Shown piece after piece: positions 1 through 8,186 of a DNA stretch of 32,707 bases. The stretch lies in the NCBI GenBank assembly GCA_937946835.1, contig CALFAV010000044.1, forward strand, positions 1 to 32,707, read 5' to 3'. The translations under genes were made by a program, and so were the position numbers. This DNA comes from an uncultured Verrucomicrobiae bacterium. Lineage in GTDB: Bacteria > Verrucomicrobiota > Verrucomicrobiia > Limisphaerales > J093. Position 1 is the stretch's first letter; each line of letters starts with the position of its first letter. The notes under the pieces were generated by a model that was not told where the DNA came from, searched no databases, and was given only the letters and a program-made list of their open reading frames with translations.

Positions 1-514
1 TGCGGCGAACGGTGAATCCGTTTGTCTGTAAAGACAGGCCACGACGCAACGCGGCGAATAAATCCTCCGGGCACACGTCGTTGAGAACCGGGTGAGTCAA
101 CGGTTTCCCCGCCCCGAGCCATTGTCGACGCAGTTCTTCACTGTGGAACTCCACCCCTCCCGCCTCAAACACCCCGTCCACGTCGGGCCGGGACAGCAGA
201 ATGGGCAGGGACGTTTGGAAACGATTGGGCAGGTAGTAATCGTCCGCGTCCAGGAAGGCGATGAATTCGCCCCGGGCGTTGCGGATGCCCAGATTGCGGC
301 TGGCGCCCGCGCCATGGTTGCCCCCATCGGGATGGCGGAGCAGCCGGACCTTGTCGTATTCCCGCGCCAGGGCCTGGCAGACCGCCAGGGAATCGTCCGG
401 GGAATTGTCTTCGATGAGCAGGACCTCCGAGACCTCCTTGAGTGACACGGCCGACTGCACCGCCTTCCGCACGAAAGGCGCGGCGTTGTACACGGGAATG
501 ATGACGCTGACCAT
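1..514 (-). CDS. Family 2 glycosyltransferase, C-terminus beyond the window
   Basis: This is the N-terminal 171 residues of a GT-A fold inverting glycosyltransferase. It probably adds one sugar from a nucleotide donor to a growing surface glycan at the cytoplasmic side of the membrane. The start MVSVIIPVYN is the classic GT2 opening strand. An EDNSPDDS segment (residues 35-42) and the metal-binding D-A-D-D (89-92, in AFLDADD) follow in the expected order. The ATG lies 32 bp after the pseF stop, so it is the last operon gene seen here; the reading frame is open to the window edge. Donor and acceptor cannot be told from sequence. Its place just after the CMP-sugar synthetase gene makes a role in the same glycan likely, but that is inference. 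Confidence 0.9.
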   Translation of the reverse strand, partial: MVSVIIPVYNAAPFVRKAVQSAVSLKEVSEVLLIEDNSPDDSLAVCQALAREYDKVRLLRHPDGGNHGAGASRNLGIRNARGEFIAFLDADDYYLPNRFQTSLPILLSRPDVDGVFEAGGVEFHSEELRRQWLGAGKPLTHPVLNDVCPEDLFAALRRGLSLQTNGFTVRR

Positions 515-546
515 GACTTGTATCCTCGTCAGGCCTTGGTTCAGGT

Positions 547-1245
547 TCAGTCTTGGCAGAGATTCCGCAGGCCAAACAACCGCTCCGCCAGTTCCCAGTC
601 CTCCGGGGTGTCAATGTCCTGGACCAGGTGGCGTGGGATGGGCACGCCGTAGGCCCGGGCGGAGAAAATGCCGGGTCGCTCCCGAAAGGCCGCCGGCCGA
701 CCCCAGTAAAATTGACCGGCGTCGTGCCAGGCCGCGGGCAGGTCCTGCGAGCGCCGGCCCTCGTGCTCGGGCCAGAACATCCGCACCCGCCCGTCCGGCC
801 CCAGCTCGAAGGCGCGGAAGATCGGGTGGCTGTAGGAGGTGACACTGAAGGTGAAGTCGGCGTCCGGGTGCGCCCGCAGCAGCTCCAGCCCGGCCCGCAG
901 ATGTTCCGGCCGCAGAAACGCCGCCGTGGCGTAGATGCAACAGGCCAGGTCCACGGGACCGCGCCGGCTCTCGAACCAGTCCAGGGCATGGGCCATCACC
1001 GGCAACGTGCCGGTGCGGTCGTCGGCCAGCTCGGGCGGACGACGAAACGGTGCCTCCGCCCCGTGCGCTTCGGCCACGGCGGCGATTTCTTCGTCCTCGG
1101 TGGAGACGATCACGGCGTCAAACAAGCCGGACGCGCGCGCCGCGGCCACGGGCCAGGCGAGCATGGGGCGACCACAGAAAGGCCGGACGTTTTTGCGCGG
1201 GACCCGCTTGCTGCCGCCGCGGGCGAGGATGACGGCGAGGTTCAT
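547..1245 (-). CDS. pseF: Pseudaminic acid cytidylyltransferase (CMP-nonulosonate synthetase)
   Basis: It activates a nonulosonic acid with CTP to give the CMP-sugar used by glycosyltransferases. The 232-residue length is normal for PseF. The N-terminal nucleotide-binding motif LARGGSKRVPRKN (residues 7-19) marks the acylneuraminate cytidylyltransferase family. The segments SQDLPAAWHDAGQFYWG and DIDTPEDWELAE near the C-terminus are typical of the PseF subgroup rather than NeuA or LegF. The ATG overlaps the stop of the upstream nucleotidyltransferase gene by 4 bp (ATGA), which fixes the start and suggests translational coupling. Subgroup assignment is from motif memory; the true substrate could be another nonulosonate. 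Confidence 0.9.
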   Translation of the reverse strand: MNLAVILARGGSKRVPRKNVRPFCGRPMLAWPVAAARASGLFDAVIVSTEDEEIAAVAEAHGAEAPFRRPPELADDRTGTLPVMAHALDWFESRRGPVDLACCIYATAAFLRPEHLRAGLELLRAHPDADFTFSVTSYSHPIFRAFELGPDGRVRMFWPEHEGRRSQDLPAAWHDAGQFYWGRPAAFRERPGIFSARAYGVPIPRHLVQDIDTPEDWELAERLFGLRNLCQD

Positions 1246-2330
1246 ATCGGGGTGCCGCCGGGGGTTGAGCCGGTGGGCGGGGTGCTGCCGAACACATCTT
1301 GCGCCGCGCGGTAGTCGTCCGGTCGGCCCACGTCCAGCCATTCCTCGTGGACGGGGAAGGCGGCCACCACGTGACCGCGCTGTCGGGCGTGTTCGAGCAG
1401 GTCGGGCATGTCCAGCGGTTCGCCGCGCGGCACCAGGGGCAGCAGTTCCGGGTTCAGGCAGTAAATGCCGGCGTTGACCAGCCAGGTCTTGACCGGTTTT
1501 TCGACCAGGGCCGCCACGCGATGCTCCCGGACCTCGACCACGGCGTAGGGCAACTGGATTTCGTAGCTGCGCACCGCCACCGTGGCCGCGGCGTGATGCC
1601 GGTGGTGAAACTCGAGGAAGTGCCGGTAGCTGACGCGGGTGAGCACGTCGCCGTTGACCACCAAAAACGGCCGGTCCGGCGGGGGGTCCAGCAGGGCCAG
1701 CGCCCCGGCAGTGCCCAGGCGTTTTTCCTCGCGCACGTAGCGGAGGCGGGCGCCCCAGCGGGCGCCGTCGCCGAAGTAACCGGCGATGTGATCGCCCAGG
1801 TAATTCAGGCACAGGCAAAACCGGGTGAACCCCTGGCCGAGGAGATTTTCGAGGATGTGCTCGAGCATGGGCTTGCCGGCCACCTCGAGCATGGGCTTGG
1901 GGCAGGTCTCCGTGTAGGGCCGCAGGCGCGTGCCCAGGCCGCCGGCCATGATCACCACCTCGTTGTCGAAGGTCTGGAAACTGACCGCGTCCAGCAGGAT
2001 GACGTCCACCACGCACCCCTCGGCATCGAGCACGGGCAGGTGGCGGATGTGCCGCTGACGCAGCACGGCCAGGGCGCCCTCGCGCGGCGCGCCCGCGGGC
2101 CAGAAAAGGAAGTTGGAGTTCACGTGCTCGCGAGCGGGCTGGTCCAGCGGGACGCCGCGCAACACCAGCCGGCGCACGTCGCCGTCGGTGAGCAGGCCCA
2201 CGGCCTTGCGGCGGGCGTCGGCCACGATGATGACGCCCTGGTGGTTGCGCTCGAGGGCGGCAATGGCCTCGCGCAGGGTCGCCGTCTCCGGGACAAACAG
2301 CGACGCGAAGATTTCGGGGGTCAGGGGCAC
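1242..2330 (-). CDS. Sugar-1-phosphate nucleotidyltransferase with N-terminal CBS pair (PtmE-like)
   Basis: A 362-residue two-part protein. Residues about 8-120 form two CBS domains (for example GVIIVADARRKAVGLLTDGD and HIRHLPVLDAEG). Residues from about 125 form a nucleotidyltransferase with the signature GGLGTRLRP (130-138), then PKPM and a VNGD metal site. This architecture is that of PtmE, the glucosamine-1-phosphate guanylyltransferase of the Campylobacter legionaminic acid pathway, which uses GDP-linked intermediates. The CBS pair usually binds adenine nucleotides, so activity may respond to energy state. The gene follows a 345-bp gap from the NeuB-like gene and overlaps pseF by 4 bp. 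The nucleotide (GTP or other) and sugar are inferred only. Confidence 0.87.
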   Translation of the reverse strand: MPLTPEIFASLFVPETATLREAIAALERNHQGVIIVADARRKAVGLLTDGDVRRLVLRGVPLDQPAREHVNSNFLFWPAGAPREGALAVLRQRHIRHLPVLDAEGCVVDVILLDAVSFQTFDNEVVIMAGGLGTRLRPYTETCPKPMLEVAGKPMLEHILENLLGQGFTRFCLCLNYLGDHIAGYFGDGARWGARLRYVREEKRLGTAGALALLDPPPDRPFLVVNGDVLTRVSYRHFLEFHHRHHAAATVAVRSYEIQLPYAVVEVREHRVAALVEKPVKTWLVNAGIYCLNPELLPLVPRGEPLDMPDLLEHARQRGHVVAAFPVHEEWLDVGRPDDYRAAQDVFGSTPPTGSTPGGTPI

Positions 2331-2459
2331 GGGATCAGGGGCGCGACCAAGCCGTGGCGACCGGCAACTCGGTAGGGAAAAGCGCTTGCTTCAGATGCCC
2401 ACGGCGCGGCGGAGAGCTGCTGCCGGCCATGGCAGCCAACAGGGCCGTCCCACTTCCGG

Positions 2460-2636
2460 TTCCGCCGGCTGGAAGCCGGCGCTCCCTGTGGCCGCTTGGA
2501 GGATTCCAGGAGCATCGGTTGCATTTCCTTTTCCGCCGGCCGGAAGCCGGCGCTCCGGGGTGCCGCCCGGTCCGGTGGCGCAGACTTCCAGTCTGCCGCA
2601 CCGCGGATTTCCAATCCGCCTCCCGCCACCGGCGGG
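2460..2636. repeat. Array of short hairpin repeats with a constant TTCCA loop in the 345-bp gap
   Basis: The gap 2331-2675 holds no convincing gene. It contains four 17-nt hairpins at 2464-2480, 2535-2551, 2580-2596 and 2603-2619. In one or the other orientation each reads N6-T-TCC-A-N6. The stems differ (GCCGGC twice, GCAGAC, GCGGAT) but pair fully; the second copy keeps its closing pair as T-G. The first two lie inside a 26-bp unit (2460-2485 and 2531-2556) with one mismatch. A fifth hairpin with another loop, CCCGCC-ACC-GGCGGG, is at 2622-2636. None is followed by a T-run, so intrinsic terminators are unlikely. They resemble REP-type interspersed repeats. Confidence 0.8.
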
Positions 2637-2675
2637 ACGGCCGGTGGCCGGTTCCGCTCCGCTGGCGGCACCGGT

Positions 2676-3752
2676 TCATCCCTCGACCGGACCCAACAGG
2701 CTGTCCCAGGTCACCGGTTGGCCGGCCTCCAGGTCGCGGGGGCAAACGCGGCCCAGCAGGCGCTTGAACTCGCGCGGATGCAGCCCCGGCGGCTGCTGCC
2801 CGTTGCGCAGCACCGCCAGGTTTTCCCGGCTGAACCGTTCCCCGGCCCGGATGGCCCGGCGGGTGAACACGCTCCGGTAGGCGAAACCGCGCAGGTATTC
2901 CTCTTCAGCCTGCACGACCTTGGCCGAACTGCCCAGCAACACCGGGTCAATCGGAACGGTTTCGCCGGCGGCGACGCGCCGCTCGGTCTCGCGCACCGCC
3001 TCGACCAGGCGGCGCAGTTCGTCCGGCTCGATGGCGAAAGAGTGATCCGGCCCCGGCGAGCGGCGATCCAGGGTGAGGTGTTTCTCGATCACCCGCGCGC
3101 CCAGGGCCACCGCACCCACCGGCGCCTCGATCGGGTCGCGGGTGTGGTCGGAAAACCCGATCACGCCGCGGGGGAAGGCCAGCCGCAGCGTCTCGAGCAC
3201 GCGCAGGTTCACGATGTGCCGCGGGGCGGGGTAGCTGCCGTTGCAGTGCATGATGCACGCCTGCTCGGGCCGCCCGTAAGCGGCGAGAGCCTCCTCGATG
3301 TCCCCCAGGCGCGCGCAGGCGGTCGAGAAGATGATCGGCAGGCCCAGCGCCCCCAGCCGCTCGAACAACGGCAGGTGGCTGATCTCGTAGGAGGCGATTT
3401 TCAACAGCGCCGGCCGGTAGGGCAGGATTTCCTCCAGCCCCGCCTCGTCGCAGACGGTAATGAGAAAGCCGATGCCCGCCTCGCGGCAGGCGGCGGTCAG
3501 GCGGTCCAACCAGCCGGCGCGCAGCTCGCCGGCGCGCACCACCTCGCGGATGTCGAAGGTGCCCGCCTCGTTCCGGTACGTGCCGGCGTGGGGCGAGTAC
3601 ATCTCGTCGGCCTTGAGGAGCTGGAACTTGGCGAAGTCCGCGCCGGCGGCGGCGCTGACACGGATCATCTCGAGGGCCTTGTCGAGCGAGCCGTCGTGGT
3701 TGATGCCGATTTCGGCAATGACGCGCACGCGTTGGTCGGAAAACAGGCTCAT
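2676..3752 (-). CDS. NeuB/PseI-family nonulosonic acid synthase with C-terminal SAF domain
   Basis: It should condense phosphoenolpyruvate with a six-carbon amino sugar to form a nine-carbon sialic-acid-like sugar. The 358-residue protein starts with AEIGINHDG (residues 13-21) and KFQ (42-44), both hallmarks of the TIM-barrel NeuB domain. HCNGSYPAP, GFSDHT and EKHLTLDR follow in order. The last 60 residues or so look like an antifreeze-like SAF domain. The ATG overlaps the pseG-like stop by 4 bp. The neighbours PseF and PseG suggest pseudaminate chemistry, whereas the CBS-nucleotidyltransferase suggests legionaminate, so I do not choose between PseI and LegI. Family assignment is firm; product is not. 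Confidence 0.92.
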   Translation of the reverse strand: MSLFSDQRVRVIAEIGINHDGSLDKALEMIRVSAAAGADFAKFQLLKADEMYSPHAGTYRNEAGTFDIREVVRAGELRAGWLDRLTAACREAGIGFLITVCDEAGLEEILPYRPALLKIASYEISHLPLFERLGALGLPIIFSTACARLGDIEEALAAYGRPEQACIMHCNGSYPAPRHIVNLRVLETLRLAFPRGVIGFSDHTRDPIEAPVGAVALGARVIEKHLTLDRRSPGPDHSFAIEPDELRRLVEAVRETERRVAAGETVPIDPVLLGSSAKVVQAEEEYLRGFAYRSVFTRRAIRAGERFSRENLAVLRNGQQPPGLHPREFKRLLGRVCPRDLEAGQPVTWDSLLGPVEG

Positions 3753-4813
3753 GCGGTCAAAGAGCGCGCGGCGACCGCCGTCCCGGGTTCGGGTCCGGCA
3801 CCGGCCGGGGCCGCCTCCCGAGCCGCGAGGTCCCCGACCAACCGGGCCAGCCGGTCCAAGCCGCCGCCATCCACCAACGCGCGACCGGTCCGGCTCAGCC
3901 GTTCGCGCGCCGCGGCGGTGAGCGCCGCCAACTGGTGGGCAAGGCCGGCGGGGGTCAGCGTGCCCACCGCGCCGGCGTTGACCACGGCACCCGACCGGGC
4001 CAGACGTTCCGCGTACGCGCGCATGAAGGGCTTGATGGCCACGATCACCGTGGGCACGCCCAGGGCGAGCGCTTCGAAGGTCAGGTTGCCGTAACTGCCC
4101 ACCACCAGGTCCGCGCCGGCCAACAGCGGGAAGAGGTTGGGCACGTCCCGGAGCCATTCCACCTCCAGGCCCGCGGCCCGGGCGCGTGCGGCTTCGCGGT
4201 GGGATCGCAGGGCCGGCGGCAACAAAACCTGAAGTCGCGTTGTCCAGCCGGTCTGCGTCAGGGCCTCCAGGGCCAGAAACAAGCCGGCCGGGTCCGCCCA
4301 GTTGCCGAAGGCCACCAGCACGCGGCGGGGCGGCTCGGGAAAGTCGCGCGGTGCCGTCCGCCACGCCGCCGCCGCGGGGGCCACCGGTGCCCATTCCAGG
4401 CCGCGGTGCAGCGCGTAGGCCGGGTTGGCCACCGGGTCGAGCAGGTGCCCCACCACCGCGTCCACGGGCAGGTCCGGCGGCACCGTCACGGCACTGGTCA
4501 CGAACACGGTGCGGCGATGCCGAGCGGCCACGCGCGCGACGAACTCCCGGTCGCACGCCTCCGGGTCCTGCGGATCAAACATGCAGTCCAGCACCGCCAG
4601 GGGCGTGGGTTCAAAGGCGTCCCCAAGCCGGGCCGCGGGCAGGTGCTTTTTCAGCAGCGCCTGAGCGGCCTCGTCCAGCAGGCCCGCAGCAAAGACCGGG
4701 CGAAATCCCCGCGCCGCCAGGAGTCCGGCCACGGTCAGGCAGCGGCGCAAATGACCGAAGCCGACCCGGTCATTGGCCGTGCACACCCAGGTGATGTCCG
4801 CGGCAAAAGCCAT
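3749..4813 (-). CDS. pseG: PseG-like UDP-sugar hydrolase of nonulosonate synthesis
   Basis: In pseudaminic acid synthesis PseG removes UDP from the 2,4-diacetamido sugar to free the substrate of PseI. The 354-residue protein has the two-lobe GT28/MurG-like layout. An N-terminal VGFGHLRRC (residues 17-25) carries the G-x-GH-x-x-R motif and the presumed catalytic His21. A C-terminal donor-binding segment contains GADLVVGSYGNLTFEALALG. In known PseG proteins the equivalent His is essential. The stop overlaps the NeuB-like start by 4 bp and the start is 1 bp after the acyltransferase stop, so the three are probably coupled. The Pro/Ala-rich last 30 residues look like a non-conserved tail. A different UDP-sugar cannot be excluded. 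Confidence 0.83.
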   Translation of the reverse strand: MAFAADITWVCTANDRVGFGHLRRCLTVAGLLAARGFRPVFAAGLLDEAAQALLKKHLPAARLGDAFEPTPLAVLDCMFDPQDPEACDREFVARVAARHRRTVFVTSAVTVPPDLPVDAVVGHLLDPVANPAYALHRGLEWAPVAPAAAAWRTAPRDFPEPPRRVLVAFGNWADPAGLFLALEALTQTGWTTRLQVLLPPALRSHREAARARAAGLEVEWLRDVPNLFPLLAGADLVVGSYGNLTFEALALGVPTVIVAIKPFMRAYAERLARSGAVVNAGAVGTLTPAGLAHQLAALTAAARERLSRTGRALVDGGGLDRLARLVGDLAAREAAPAGAGPEPGTAVAARSLTA

Positions 4814-4814
4814 C

Positions 4815-5489
4815 TCAGCGCGCCGGCACCCCCTTGACCACGCGGCCGGGCGGCACGTCCCGGGTGACCACCGCCCCGGCGCCCACCGTGGCGCCGCGCC
4901 CCACCGAGCGGCCCGGCAGGAGGGTGGCGTTGGCGCCCACGTACACGTCCTCCTCGACAGTCACGCGGCCGAGCAGGACGGCATTGGGCGCGATGGTGGC
5001 AAAGTCGCCCACACGACAATCGTGCATGAGGTTGGCCCGGCAGTTGACCCGCACGCCCCGGCCGAGGCGGCAGTTCACCGAGATGTGGGCGCCCTCGGCG
5101 ATGACACAACCGGGGCCGAGGACCGTGCCCGGCTTCAGGCGGGCGGCGTTGAGGGTCACGACTTCAAAGCCGGCCGCGGCGTACCGCTCGAAGAGGCGCC
5201 GCCGCACCAGCGGCGGGTCCGGGGCGATTACCACGCGCCGTTCTTCCGGGGTCAGGGGCTGGGCCAGCAACCAGTCGTCATCCCCGCACACCGGGTAGCC
5301 GAAGTAGTCCCGACCTGGCGGGGCGGCCTCGATGACCCCGCGCACGCGCCAGCCCAGTTGCTCGGCCAGGTCAATCAGTTCGAGGCTGGCGCCAACCAGA
5401 AACAGGCCGCGCCCGGCCGATGCCGCGGGCGCCGCCGCAAGGGGAGCCTCAGCCCCGGCGCAGGCACTCGCAGAGTTGTTCGCAGACAT
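4815..5489 (-). CDS. NeuD/PglD-family left-handed beta-helix acyltransferase
   Basis: A 224-residue cytoplasmic acyltransferase of the sialic acid O-acetyltransferase NeuD / PglD type, likely adding an acetyl or other acyl group to an amino sugar. Residues about 28-100 form a Rossmann-like sugar-binding domain (starting GLFLVGAS). Residues about 110-220 show hexapeptide repeats, such as LGPGCVIAEGAHISVNC and VGDFATIAPNAVLLG, and end in VTRDVPPGRVVKGVPAR, the usual finish of this fold. The ATG used lies 41 bp inside the upstream aminotransferase gene. The first 25 residues are Ala-rich, so a later start is possible. Acetylation after the DegT aminotransferase would fit the order aminotransferase, acyltransferase, PseG, NeuB. 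Confidence 0.87.
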   Translation of the reverse strand: MSANNSASACAGAEAPLAAAPAASAGRGLFLVGASLELIDLAEQLGWRVRGVIEAAPPGRDYFGYPVCGDDDWLLAQPLTPEERRVVIAPDPPLVRRRLFERYAAAGFEVVTLNAARLKPGTVLGPGCVIAEGAHISVNCRLGRGVRVNCRANLMHDCRVGDFATIAPNAVLLGRVTVEEDVYVGANATLLPGRSVGRGATVGAGAVVTRDVPPGRVVKGVPAR

Positions 5490-6567
5490 GGTCCACCTGC
5501 TCGAAGGTCATGGCCCGGAACAGGGGCAGGGAAAGTTCGCGCCGGCCCACCTCTTCGGTCAGGGGCAGCGACACGGCAGGGTCGCGGTAACAGGCGAACT
5601 GGTGCACCGGGGGGTAGTGCATCGAGGTGGCCACGCCCCGGGCCTTGAGCGCCTCGCGCAGCGCCCGGCGGTCGGGGTGATCGGTCAGGACGCCGAAGAC
5701 GTAATGGCTGGCGCGGCCGGGGTAATTCCGGAACGGGAGGTGAATGCCGGGATGGCCTTCGAGATTCCGGCGGTAGCGGGCCACCAGGCGGGCGCGGTGG
5801 GCCAGGTCGTCCTCGAGTTTGGCCAGTTGGGCCAGGCCAAGAGCGGCGCGGATGTCGTCCAGGCGGTAGTTGTAGCCCCAGTCCACCACGTCGTAGAACT
5901 CGGCGCCGCGCTCGCGGTCAATGGCCGTGGCGGTCATGCCGTGGGCGCGCAGCCGGCGGGCACGGGCGGCCAGCTCGGGATGGTTGGTAAGCATCATGCC
6001 ACCCTCGCCGGTGGCCATGTTTTTGTTGCTGTAGAAGCTGTAGCAGCCGAAGTCGCCCCAGGTGCCCAGCGGCCGGCCGTCGCGGGTGCCCAACGGGGCG
6101 TGGCAGGCGTCCTCGATCAGGTGCAACCCGTGGGCCGCCGCCAGGGCGCTCAGCCGCGGCATGTCCGCCCCGAACCCGCCGTAGTGCATGGGAATCACCG
6201 CCCGGGTGCGCGGGGTGATTTTGCGCTCCACGTCCGCCACCGAGAGGGTCCAGTCGTCCAGCGAGGTGATGTCCGCGAAGACCGGCGTGGCGCCCTGCAT
6301 CCGCACCACGCTGACCGTGGCCACAAAGGTCAGCGAGGGCACGATCACCTCGTCCCCGGGGCCGACCCCGGCGATGCGCAGGGCCAGATGCAGGGCGGCG
6401 GTGCAGTTGGCCACGGCGACCCCGTGGGCCGCGCCGTGCATCGCGGCGAAACGCCGCTCGAACTCCTCGCAGCGCGGCCCCATTGAAATCCAGCGGGACT
6501 CGAGGGCGGCCACGACCGCGGCGGTCTCCTCGGGGCCGTAGTTCAGCTCAAAAAACGGGACCTGCAT
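5449..6567 (-). CDS. DegT/DnrJ/EryC1/StrS-family sugar aminotransferase
   Basis: A PLP-dependent aminotransferase (372 residues) that transfers an amino group to a keto-sugar nucleotide. The fold is shown by VANCTAALHLAL (PLP phosphate site), VIPMHYGG, HLIEDACHA with Asp153, and the Schiff-base Lys182 in SFYSNKNMATGEGG. It sits directly upstream of the acyltransferase, PseG-like and NeuB-like genes. Position would allow it to act as the PseC or LegC step, although no PseB dehydratase is obvious beyond the epimerase-like gene just upstream. The start MQVPFFELNYG is typical of the family and lies 17 bp after the preceding stop. Substrate is unknown. Confidence 0.92.
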   Translation of the reverse strand: MQVPFFELNYGPEETAAVVAALESRWISMGPRCEEFERRFAAMHGAAHGVAVANCTAALHLALRIAGVGPGDEVIVPSLTFVATVSVVRMQGATPVFADITSLDDWTLSVADVERKITPRTRAVIPMHYGGFGADMPRLSALAAAHGLHLIEDACHAPLGTRDGRPLGTWGDFGCYSFYSNKNMATGEGGMMLTNHPELAARARRLRAHGMTATAIDRERGAEFYDVVDWGYNYRLDDIRAALGLAQLAKLEDDLAHRARLVARYRRNLEGHPGIHLPFRNYPGRASHYVFGVLTDHPDRRALREALKARGVATSMHYPPVHQFACYRDPAVSLPLTEEVGRRELSLPLFRAMTFEQVDHVCEQLCECLRRG

Positions 6568-6584
6568 GACGGGGCGCGGCGGGG

Positions 6585-7568
6585 CTACACGTTCGCGTAC
6601 CGGGGCGAGTCGGGATTGGACAACAGCCCGCTGCGGAGCAGGCGCAGCAGCTCCGCGATGCCGTCGGGCACGCGCCGGGAGATTTGGAAGCCGAGTTCGC
6701 GCCGGATTTTCTCGAAGCTCACCCGGTAGTCGCGCGGGTCCTCGCTGCGGTGGACGTAGCGGATTTTGCCGTCGGGAATCTGCTTGAGCAGTTCCGCGGC
6801 GATCATCTGCTTGGTGTAGTTCTCGGCGGTGTCGCCCACGTTGAAGACCTGCCCGGCCACGCGGGCGGGTTCGGCCTCAAGCACCGCGAGCACCGAGCCG
6901 GCCAGGTCGCGCACGTGGCAGTAGGGGCGCCAGAAATGCTCGCCGAAGATCACCAGCTCCCGGCCCAGCGCCAGCTCGCGGGTGAATTCGTTCACGGTCA
7001 GGTCGAAGCGGAGGCGGGGCGACACGCCGTACACGGTGGCGAAGCGCAGGCAAGTGCCGGCCAGGCCGTCCTGCCGACTCCGCGCGAGCACGTCCTGTTC
7101 GAAGGCCACCTTGGTCTCCGCGTACAGGGACACCGGCGCCAGCGGTGAGGTCTCATCCACGTACGCGGTCGGGTCGGGCATCTTGCCGTAGTTCGAGCAG
7201 GTGGAGGCGAAAACGAAGCGCGCCACGCCGGCCCGTTGGGCGGCATCGAGCAGGAGCCGGCTGCCGTCCAGGTTGGTGCTGCGGGCCAGGTCGGGATTTG
7301 CGCGGCAGGCCGGGTCACCCACGATGGCCGCCAGATGCGCCACGGCCCAACATCCCGCGACGGCGCGGGCCACGGTGTCCGCGTCCCGGATGTCGCCGCG
7401 GACAAACTCGAACCGCTCGTGGTCGAGCAGCTCCAGCAGCGATTCCCCTCCGGCCAGCAGCCGGTCCAGCACCCGCACGCGCCAGCCGCGCGCGAGCAAC
7501 AGGCGAACCAGGACCGAGCCGATGTAACCGGCGCCGCCGGTGACGAGGACCGTTTGGGGTGTGGCCAT
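6585..7568 (-). CDS. NAD-dependent nucleotide-sugar epimerase/dehydratase (extended SDR)
   Basis: A 327-residue extended short-chain dehydrogenase. The Rossmann motif GGAGYIG (residues 11-17), the HLAAIVGDP segment, FASTCSNYG and the catalytic Tyr149-x-x-x-Lys153 (YAETK) are all present. Such enzymes epimerise or dehydrate NDP-sugars. It lies between the broken toxin gene and the DegT aminotransferase, so it could supply a keto- or epimerised sugar to that aminotransferase. The sequence does not look like PseB (no match to its typical active site that I can recognise), and it is not an obvious GalE. It is therefore left as an unspecified NDP-sugar SDR. Confidence 0.9.
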   Translation of the reverse strand: MATPQTVLVTGGAGYIGSVLVRLLLARGWRVRVLDRLLAGGESLLELLDHERFEFVRGDIRDADTVARAVAGCWAVAHLAAIVGDPACRANPDLARSTNLDGSRLLLDAAQRAGVARFVFASTCSNYGKMPDPTAYVDETSPLAPVSLYAETKVAFEQDVLARSRQDGLAGTCLRFATVYGVSPRLRFDLTVNEFTRELALGRELVIFGEHFWRPYCHVRDLAGSVLAVLEAEPARVAGQVFNVGDTAENYTKQMIAAELLKQIPDGKIRYVHRSEDPRDYRVSFEKIRRELGFQISRRVPDGIAELLRLLRSGLLSNPDSPRYANV

Positions 7569-7609
7569 GGGAAAAAGGTCGGGGCGTATGGGGTACCCGC
7601 CGGGGCGGA

Positions 7610-8186
7610 TCAGGTTTCCGCGCCGAGCGCAGCGGTCGAAAGGGGCAAGTCCGGGATTGTCTGGACCGCGCGCACGGCCTCGATCAGGTCTCGTTTGACC
7701 GGCCCCGGCAGGGCGGACAGGTCACCGTCCTCAAAATAGGTCAGTGCCTTCGGCGCCAGGGCGGGGTTGAATTCGCCGCCGTGAACCGCGCGCGCCCAGG
7801 CCAGCCCATCAGCCGGCGAGAGGCCGGCCCGTAGCAGGGCATGAACGTCCAGATAGTCCTTCGCCTCGGCGCGCTGGACCAGCGTGTGCAGCTTCACTGC
7901 CAGCAAATCGCGCAGACTCGCCACGTGCACGCCGTTGTCCGCACAGCGGGCGGGCGGCTTGATTTGCCGCAGCCGCAGGCCGCCAAAAAAAGAGCATTTC
8001 CAGTTCCTCCGGCCCAAAGGCAGCCGCACTGAAAAAATCGAAGTCCGCGGACTGCCGGTGCCCCAGCCGCAGGGCCAGGGTCGTGTCCCCGTACAACACG
8101 AAAAGCGCCGGCACTTCGGCCAGCGCGGGCCAGAGCCGGCGTTGCGCCGGAGGCAAAACGTCCAGCCGGGGCGTGAAGGCATTCAC
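7610..8186 (-). pseudogene. Broken nucleotidyltransferase of the AbiEii type (toxin-like), frameshifted and shortened
   Basis: Intact members are NTase-fold proteins used as toxins in type IV-like systems. Here the first 65 codons from a GTG at 8186 encode LFVLYGDTTLALRLGHRQSA with DFDFFS, the NTase core. The rest of the family (ASLRDLLAVKLHTLVQRAEA, then KDYLD, then KALTYFEDGD) continues in another frame from the A7 run at 7985-7991 to 7610. Removing one base of that run rejoins the frames, giving about 191 residues. About 40 residues normally found between the EELEML and FFGGLRL segments also seem missing, judged from memory of the family. The GTG overlaps the upstream stop by 4 bp. Sequencing error alone would not explain the missing middle. 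Confidence 0.8.

Noticed and set aside
2464-2636. Hairpins as a rho-independent terminator splitting the operon
   Set aside because: None is followed by a T-run in the direction of transcription, and several hairpins of one family point to repeats.
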